Origin: Thermomicrobiales bacterium
GTDB lineage: Bacteria > Chloroflexota > Chloroflexia > Thermomicrobiales > UBA6265
Direction: 5' to 3'
Length of the DNA: 64,000 nucleotides
Assembly: GCA_019637585.1 (NCBI GenBank)
Contig: JAHBVL010000003.1
Coordinates: 401,827-465,826, forward strand
Shown: one piece after another, positions 59,172 through 64,000 of the stretch
How the letters are laid out: the number at the start of each line of letters is the position of its first letter
Position numbering within the stretch: position 1 is the first letter of the stretch
Made by a program: the position numbers and the translations under genes
The notes under the pieces: generated by a model
Database searches by the model: none
What the model saw: the letters and a program-made list of their open reading frames with translations, nothing else
Told to the model about the DNA's origin: nothing

Positions 59172-60071
59172 ATGCACAACCTCCCCTTCGACAAACCGGG
59201 CACGTTCCGGCGCGGCAACCTGCACACCCACACCAACAAATCAGACGGCGGCAAGCCGGTCGACGAGGTCGTTGCCGCCTACCGGCAACAGGGGTACGAC
59301 TTCGTCTCGATCACCGACCATTTCATGGAGCGATACAACTTCCCGGTCGTCGATACGACGTCTTTTCGCACCGATACCTTCACCACGATCATCGGCGCCG
59401 AGCTCCACGCGCCCGCGCTCTGGCATGGTGAGAACTGGCACATTCTGGCCAACGGTCTGCCCCTCGACTTCGCGCCCACGACGCCCGATGAGAATGGCGT
59501 CGCCCTGGCCCGCCGCGCTGCGGCAGCGGGCGCGTTCGTCACCGTCGCTCATCCGAACTGGTATGGCGTTTCGGTGGAGGATGCGCTCTCGATCGATGTC
59601 GCCCACGCGATCGAGATCTACAACCACACCGCCAATCACCACAACGACAAAGCGGACAGCTCCGCGCTGATCGACCAGGTGCTCATGCAGGGTCGCAGAG
59701 CGAACATCCTGGCCGTCGACGACGCGCATTTCTCCACCCGGCCCGATTTCTTCGGCGGCTGGGTGCACGTCAAATCGCCATCGCTCGATCAGGATGCATT
59801 GCTCGCCGCGCTGAAGGCTGGCCACTTCTATGCCAGTCAGGGACCGCAGATCGCCGACATCAGCATCGCCGACGGCAAGCTCACCGTCCTGTCATCCCCG
59901 GTCCACTCGATCTTCGTGACCGGCAAGGGACCAGCCGTCGAACGAGCGCGCGGTGAACGGCTCATGGAAGCAACGTTTCCGCTGGGCAGGTTCGAGGGAA
60001 GCTTCTGCCGGGTGACTGTCGTCGACGACGCAGGCAAACGGGCCTGGTCCAACCCTATCTGGCTCGACTGA
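59172..60071 (+). CDS. PHP-domain metal-dependent hydrolase
   Basis: The 299-aa protein has the PHP metal motifs NLHTHTNKSDG, ITDHFMERYN, a central AHPNWYGVSVED and a later DDAHFSTRPDFFGGWVHV. These His/Asp residues bind two or three metals for phosphoester hydrolysis. ATG 59172 follows GAGGAGACC. The family includes histidinol phosphatases and polymerase-associated domains; the exact substrate is unknown. It follows GAPDH by 106 nt and may be in the same transcript. Confidence 0.82.
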   Translation: MHNLPFDKPGTFRRGNLHTHTNKSDGGKPVDEVVAAYRQQGYDFVSITDHFMERYNFPVVDTTSFRTDTFTTIIGAELHAPALWHGENWHILANGLPLDFAPTTPDENGVALARRAAAAGAFVTVAHPNWYGVSVEDALSIDVAHAIEIYNHTANHHNDKADSSALIDQVLMQGRRANILAVDDAHFSTRPDFFGGWVHVKSPSLDQDALLAALKAGHFYASQGPQIADISIADGKLTVLSSPVHSIFVTGKGPAVERARGERLMEATFPLGRFEGSFCRVTVVDDAGKRAWSNPIWLD

Positions 60072-60088
60072 CTCGATGAAACCGGCGA

Positions 60089-61003
60089 TCAGTGATCGTC
60101 GTGAGCCATCAGCCCGACCGGTACTGGAGCATGCCGGGGCCGCTCGGATCCTTCCGCAGCGGCTCCGCCCAGATGCGAACGCCGCTGCAGCCAGTGCTGC
60201 AAGCCGGTGACGGCAAAGACCACAGAAAAAACCGCCATACCGAGCAGCACGATCGCCGCTCCCGACGCGATATCGAACTCGAAGCTGAGAAACATGCCGA
60301 TGGCGCCAATCGACGCCCCAATCAGGGTCGACAGCACCACGAGCGGACCGAATGAGTTCGTCATCAGCCGCGCCGTCGAGGGTGGAATGACGATTGCAGC
60401 GGCGATGAGAGTCACACCAACGATGTTCATCGACACCACCACGGTCGCGGCCAGGGCCAGCGCGAACGCCGCATCGACCCACCCGGTGCGCACCCCGTAG
60501 ACCCGGGCAATCTCCGGATCGAAGGTGGTGAAGAGAAGCTGCCGGTAGCCGAGAAACACCGCCAGCAGAACCGCGGCGAACACCGCAGCAATGATGGCGA
60601 TGTCTTGCCTGGTCACCCCCAGGATGTTGCCGAACAGCGCCGCTTCGAAATTGCGGGTGAATGTGCGTTCTTTGCTGATGATCGCCACACCGAGCGCGAA
60701 CGATGCCGTGGTGACGATACCGATTGCGGCGTCGGCGCCGAGATTGCGACGCCTCGCGGTGGCATTGATCAGCAGCGCCGAGAGAAATCCCCACAGCCCG
60801 GCGCCAATATAGAAATTCCAGTTGAGCACATAGGCAACCACCGCTCCACCGAAAATCGAGTGGGACAATCCATGCCCGATGTAGCTCATCTTGCGCAGGA
60901 TGATGTAGACACCCATCAGACCGCAGAGCGCGCCGACCAGCGTGGCGACGATCAGGCCATGCTGGAAGAACTCATATCGGAGCGGGTCGGTGAAAAAGTC
61001 CAT
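60089..61003 (-). CDS. Metal ABC transporter permease (ZnuB/MntB family)
   Basis: The 304-aa protein has eight or nine predicted helices of the ABC-3 family: LVGALCGLMGVYIILRKMSYIGHGLSHSIFGG, ADAAIGIVTTASFALGVAI, NILGVTRQDIAIIA and STLIGASIGAIGMFLSFEFDIASGAAIVLLG. It moves zinc or manganese inward. The C-terminal tail is long, with His and Glu (VGLMAHDDH end), possibly a cytoplasmic metal sensor. It follows the ATPase gene by 3 nt, indicating coupling. Confidence 0.9.
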   Translation of the reverse strand: MDFFTDPLRYEFFQHGLIVATLVGALCGLMGVYIILRKMSYIGHGLSHSIFGGAVVAYVLNWNFYIGAGLWGFLSALLINATARRRNLGADAAIGIVTTASFALGVAIISKERTFTRNFEAALFGNILGVTRQDIAIIAAVFAAVLLAVFLGYRQLLFTTFDPEIARVYGVRTGWVDAAFALALAATVVVSMNIVGVTLIAAAIVIPPSTARLMTNSFGPLVVLSTLIGASIGAIGMFLSFEFDIASGAAIVLLGMAVFSVVFAVTGLQHWLQRRSHLGGAAAEGSERPRHAPVPVGLMAHDDH

Positions 61004-61006
61004 CGC

Positions 61007-61831
61007 TCAGGCAACATCCGGCAGTGGCGCATCAAGGGTCAGCGAAAATGGCCGGTGCGACCCCGCTTCGGCCACCAGCAACGCGCCGGTCTGGTCATCG
61101 ACCAGCACGCGCATCTCGGCATTGAAGGTCTTGCTCATCGTCACATCGTTGAAGACGGCGGACGGCGGCCCCTGGGCCACGATACCGGCATTCACACAGA
61201 CGACCCACGGCAGATGAGCGGCCAGGCTATTCAGCTCATGCGTCGTCATGACAATGGTGGCGCCGGCTCGGTTCAGCTCAGCCAGCAGGTGGAGGATGTC
61301 GTCCCGGGTTTTGATGTCGACACTCGCGGTTGGTTCGTCGAGGATCAGCACCCGGGGATTGCCGATCAACGCTCGCGCCAGGAAGGCCCGCTGCTGCTGC
61401 CCACCGGAGAGATCGCGGATGTGCCGTCCGCCCAGCCCCTCGAGACCAAGCCGTTCGAGTGTTTCGGCGACTCGTCTCCGTTCCTGTCGCGAAGCCCAGG
61501 GCAAGCGGCTCGCCGAGCGGACGATGCCCATCATGACCACATTTTCCACCGACACGGGAAATGTCCAGTCGATCGTCCCGACCTGCGGTACGTAGCCCAC
61601 GCCCTGCGGCGGGCGATCGGGCCGCACCCGCTGACCGTCGACAGTCACCAGACCCTCGACATGCGGCGCCAAACCAAGCATCACCCGCAGCAGGGTGGTT
61701 TTCCCCGCGCCACTCGGCCCGATGATCCCCGCGAAATGACCGGCCGGGATGCTCAGCGACACATCACTGAGCACCGGACTGCCGTCATATGCCGCCGTAG
61801 CGCGCTTCAGCTCGATTGCGTGTGAGGACAT
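61007..61831 (-). CDS. Metal ABC transporter ATP-binding protein (ZnuC/MntA family)
   Basis: The 274-aa protein has one ABC domain: Walker A GPSGAGKTTLLRVMLG, signature DLSGGQQQRAFLARAL, Walker B VLILDEPTASVD and H-loop MTTHELNSLA. ATG 61831 is at the start of the domain; the 54-nt longer frame is an A/G-rich repeat. It drives zinc or manganese import with the adjacent permease. It is separated from the binding-protein gene by a long inverted repeat. Confidence 0.92.
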   Translation of the reverse strand: MSSHAIELKRATAAYDGSPVLSDVSLSIPAGHFAGIIGPSGAGKTTLLRVMLGLAPHVEGLVTVDGQRVRPDRPPQGVGYVPQVGTIDWTFPVSVENVVMMGIVRSASRLPWASRQERRRVAETLERLGLEGLGGRHIRDLSGGQQQRAFLARALIGNPRVLILDEPTASVDIKTRDDILHLLAELNRAGATIVMTTHELNSLAAHLPWVVCVNAGIVAQGPPSAVFNDVTMSKTFNAEMRVLVDDQTGALLVAEAGSHRPFSLTLDAPLPDVA

Positions 61832-61869
61832 GGTGTGGTTGGTCCGATCGGGGGGAGAGGGCAAAGGGT

Positions 61870-61984
61870 AAAGGGCAAAAGGCAAAGGGCAAGGGTCCCT
61901 AGAGTCACTCCTCAGAGGTTCCCATATTCAGATCACCAGCTACCCCTCTTACCTTTTCCTTTTGCCCTTTGCCTTTTGCCTTTT
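61870..61984. repeat. Intercistronic long inverted repeat between metal-binding protein and ATPase genes
   Basis: A 23-nt arm of AAAGGGC/AAAAGGC-type sequence (61870-61892) and its reverse complement (61962-61984) match at 22 of 23 positions, with a 69-nt loop. It starts 9 nt beyond the binding-protein gene stop on the minus strand. It could protect the upstream mRNA so that more binding protein than ATPase is made. The same TTTTGCCC-type sequence occurs near 2730. Confidence 0.75.
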
Positions 61985-61993
61985 GCCTTTTGC

Positions 61994-63046
61994 CTAACTG
62001 ACAAACGTATCTTCCGCCGATACACTGGCCAGCGCAGACGGATCACCGCCCAGCGCGTTGGCCATGATCTCCAGGTTCCGCAGCATCATACCGATGAAGG
62101 TGTGCTCGGGCGCGCCCGGCTCTCCCGGTGGCTCATCGTCTCGCAGATCGTCGTAGTACTCGGCGCCCCCTTCGCTGGCGATCTGTTCCAGCACCGGACT
62201 GGGGAAGACCTCCGAGCCGAAGATCGCCGGCACCTCCTCCTCGCGAATCTGATCGATCAAATCGGCGACTTCCCGCGGCGACGGCTCGGAGAAGTCAGAA
62301 GGCTGGATCGCGCCGATGACGGTCATCCCATAGGTCGGGGCGAAGTAAGCCCACGAGTCGTGATAGGTCAGGAGTTTGCGGTTCTCTTCCGGGATCGTGT
62401 CGACCGTCGCCTGAATGGCCGCATCGAGCTCCTCCAGGCGGGCCAGGTAGAGTTCGAGATTCGCGGCAAAGTAGTCAGCATTGTCCGGGTCGAGCTCTGA
62501 GAGCTTCTGCTCCACCAGTCGCGCGTACTCCATGGCGTACGGGATGTTGGTCCAGAGATGGGGGTTGGGGTGCCCCTCTTCTTCGGGGAAGGAGAAGTCG
62601 TAGGCATACTCCTCGGGAGTGATCACCTTGTCCCCGAGCGTGAACACCTCGGCCCCTGCGGGCAGATTCGCTTCGGCCAGCTCGATCGTCGGCACTTCGA
62701 GATCGAGCCCGTTGGCGATCAACACATCGGCGTTGGAGAGAATGACGGCGTCGGAGGGCGCTGGTTCGAAGGTGTGGGAATTGACGCCATCCGGCACGAT
62801 ACCCCGCAGGTTGATCCGGTTGCCGCCGATATTGCGCACAATCGAGCTGATCGGCGCAACCGTTGTTGCCACATTGAGCAGATCGTTCGATCCCAGCTCA
62901 TCCGACCATCCGACCGCCCGTGCGGTTTCCTGAGCGGATATCCCCTCCAGCCGGTGCGCAACCGCGCCAGCCACCGCGGCGCCTGTCATCGCCAGGGCAC
63001 GCCGCCGGGAGAGAGATGCGGCTGACGGATTGGTTCGATCGATCAT
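61994..63046 (-). CDS. Metal ABC transporter substrate-binding protein (ZnuA/cluster A-I), Tat-exported
   Basis: The 350-aa protein starts at ATG 63046 with an N-terminal SLSRRRALAMTGAAVAGAVA twin-arginine signal. The cluster A-I ligands are visible: GVNSHTFEP (His), NPHLW (His), YHDSWAYFAPTYG (His) and FGSEVFPSP (Glu), joined by the long helix. It captures zinc or manganese outside the cell and is expressed divergently from a Fur-family gene. The metal cannot be fixed by sequence alone. Confidence 0.9.
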   Translation of the reverse strand: MIDRTNPSAASLSRRRALAMTGAAVAGAVAHRLEGISAQETARAVGWSDELGSNDLLNVATTVAPISSIVRNIGGNRINLRGIVPDGVNSHTFEPAPSDAVILSNADVLIANGLDLEVPTIELAEANLPAGAEVFTLGDKVITPEEYAYDFSFPEEEGHPNPHLWTNIPYAMEYARLVEQKLSELDPDNADYFAANLELYLARLEELDAAIQATVDTIPEENRKLLTYHDSWAYFAPTYGMTVIGAIQPSDFSEPSPREVADLIDQIREEEVPAIFGSEVFPSPVLEQIASEGGAEYYDDLRDDEPPGEPGAPEHTFIGMMLRNLEIMANALGGDPSALASVSAEDTFVS

Positions 63047-63070
63047 TCTGGAACAGCCTCTCGGTTCATT

Positions 63071-63105
63071 GATGCGAACAGTTGTAGATGCGATCATTCG
63101 CATCT
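63071..63105. promoter_or_regulatory. Fur-family operator between metal-importer genes and Fur homologue
   Basis: AGATGCGATCATTCGCATCT (63086-63105) is a perfect palindrome, with an additional GATGCGA half-site at 63071-63077. It lies in the 108-nt divergent gap and is a good candidate for a zinc- or manganese-responsive Fur homologue (Zur/Mur type). It would control both transcripts. Confidence 0.7.
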
Positions 63106-63154
63106 GAAGCCATCTCAGGGTACGCTCTGTATCATTCACCGTCAAGCGTGTGGA

Positions 63155-63649
63155 ATGCGTGGTTTCCTCCGTTCGAAAGTTCGAGTTTTGACTGCATCTT
63201 CTCCGACGATTTCTCCCCCCGACCAGCACTACGACGATCTCGCCAACCGGCTGAGATCGATCGGCCAGCGCGCCACGCCACAGCGACTTCTGGTGCTGGC
63301 GGCATTTCAGGATGCCGGCGAGCACCTGACGGCGGATGAGATCTACGCCCGGATTTCCGAACGATCCCCCACCGTCAATCGCTCAACCGTCTACCGGACC
63401 CTGGAGACATTCCGCGACCTAGGCGTCATCGCCGAAACCGATCTGGGCGGCGGTGTCCGCCGCTATCAGCTACTCGACCACGAACGCCACCACCACCTGG
63501 TTTGTCACGACTGTGGCGACATCATCGATCTCGACGACGACGTGCTCGAACCCATCCGCAGAGCAGCGGCGGAACGGTATGGTTTCTCCGCGGAGATCGA
63601 TCACCTGGCGATTTTCGGGCGGTGCCAGTTCTGCCGGGGAGACGAGTAG
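63155..63649 (+). CDS. Fur family regulator (Zur/PerR-like)
   Basis: The 164-aa protein has the Fur winged helix GQRATPQRLLVLAAFQDAGEHLTADEIYARISERSPTVNRSTVYRTLETFRDLGVI and a metal region HERHHHLVCHDCGDI with a CxxC, then a second CxxC (GRCQFC) at the C-terminus, so a structural zinc site is complete. The start is not firm: ATG 63155 lacks a clear ribosome site and a TTG near 63188 is an alternative. Divergence from the metal importer suggests zinc or manganese sensing. Confidence 0.9.
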   Translation: MRGFLRSKVRVLTASSPTISPPDQHYDDLANRLRSIGQRATPQRLLVLAAFQDAGEHLTADEIYARISERSPTVNRSTVYRTLETFRDLGVIAETDLGGGVRRYQLLDHERHHHLVCHDCGDIIDLDDDVLEPIRRAAAERYGFSAEIDHLAIFGRCQFCRGDE

Positions 63650-63650
63650 C

Positions 63651-63902
63651 GTGCCCCGCTACGAGTTCGCCTGCGATGCCTGCGCCTGCAGCTGGGATGT
63701 CGAGCGGCCGATGTCCGAAGCATCGGATCACGCTCACTGCCCGGTCTGCGAAGCACCGGGACGGCGGGTCTACGTGACTCCGAAATTCCTCTTCAAAGCC
63801 GATCCTCGCGATGTGCGGCCCGTTTGGCACAAACACGACGGCTACGCTCACGCGCACGCCCCCCGGCGGGGACGGCATCGCAATCCGTCAGAGGATCACT
63901 GA
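63651..63902 (+). CDS. FmdB-like zinc-ribbon protein
   Basis: The 83-aa protein starts at GTG 63651, immediately after the Fur stop, with GGGGAGACGAG upstream. It has the PRYEFACDACACSWDVERPM and HCPVCEAPGRRVYVTPKFLFKAD pattern of the FmdB/CxxC_CxxC_SSSS zinc ribbon, then a His-rich tail (WHKHDGYAHAHAPRRGRHR). FmdB-family proteins are small putative regulators; the His tail would bind metal and fits the metal-homeostasis neighbourhood. Confidence 0.78.
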   Translation: MPRYEFACDACACSWDVERPMSEASDHAHCPVCEAPGRRVYVTPKFLFKADPRDVRPVWHKHDGYAHAHAPRRGRHRNPSEDH

Positions 63903-64000
63903 TCCTTCTGCCAGTGCAACCGGGCGAAAACCGGCAGATGATCTGACCCGACATCCTCGCCGACATCGACATCCGAAGCGACGAGCTCCATCGTGTGCAG
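63896..64000 (-). CDS. Endonuclease/exonuclease/phosphatase family protein (C-terminal fragment)
   Basis: Only the last 34 codons are in the window, ending with a TGA at 63898-63896 that overlaps the FmdB-like gene by 7 nt (convergent). GSDHLPVFARLHW is the typical C-terminal catalytic SDH motif of the EEP (exonuclease III/DNase I-like) family. The rest lies beyond the right edge; substrate class is unknown. Confidence 0.6.
   Translation of the reverse strand: MHTMELVASDVDVGEDVGSDHLPVFARLHWQKDQ

Overview
The window is a high-GC bacterial chromosome segment. It suggests a chemoheterotrophic Chloroflexota bacterium, most probably class Thermomicrobia. This is inferred from the gene repertoire: Tat-exported Cys-rich proteins starting MDxRFDxLTxLIG, Tat-type solute-binding proteins, a Uma2 nuclease, an ATPase-type LuxR regulator, and frequent GTG/TTG starts. 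No rRNA or tRNA was seen to confirm it. No transposase, integrase, phage gene or CRISPR array was found.

Region 1 (1-12.5 kb) holds three tandem minus-strand paralogues encoding very large cysteine-rich proteins: one cut by the left edge, then 896 aa and 1756 aa. All share a conserved N-terminal tail, a twin-arginine signal, CC-rich modules and Thr/Pro linkers. The gaps around them (0.75-1.3 kb) are packed with several repeat families. One is a roughly 105-nt element with a four-hairpin fold and compensatory base changes between copies.

Region 2 (12.5-19.6 kb) is a minus-strand catabolic operon: a ribose-type ABC importer (RbsB, RbsA, RbsC), a DUF4177-like protein, ribose pyranase RbsD, a split UxaA-type dehydratase and an RraA-family aldolase. 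Most of its longer junctions carry heptanucleotide arrays. Region 3 (19.6-30.7 kb) has an EfeO/FTR1 iron uptake pair, an aminotransferase, a Uma2 nuclease, a GNAT acetyltransferase, two glycoside-hydrolase-like proteins, an AbrB/PIN toxin-antitoxin pair and two cupins.

Region 4 (30.9-44.4 kb) covers peptide-type ABC uptake (no ATPase), an amidase, a DMT permease, a PucR regulator next to a divergent glutamine synthetase-like ligase, and the glutamate synthase large subunit, so nitrogen metabolism dominates. Region 5 (44.4-56 kb) has a Phd/PIN module, a D-threonine-aldolase-like PLP enzyme, a Gfo/Idh/MocA oxidoreductase, a cobalamin adenosyltransferase, an M1 peptidase overlapping a LuxR-type ATPase regulator, a 72-bp tandem repeat array, and an MMPL exporter divergent from a TetR repressor.

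Region 6 (56-64 kb) has a uronate-dehydrogenase-like enzyme, then a LacD-type aldolase, GAPDH and a PHP hydrolase, then a zinc/manganese-type ABC importer divergent from a Fur-family regulator with a clear palindromic operator. An FmdB-like zinc ribbon and the end of an endonuclease/exonuclease/phosphatase gene close the window.
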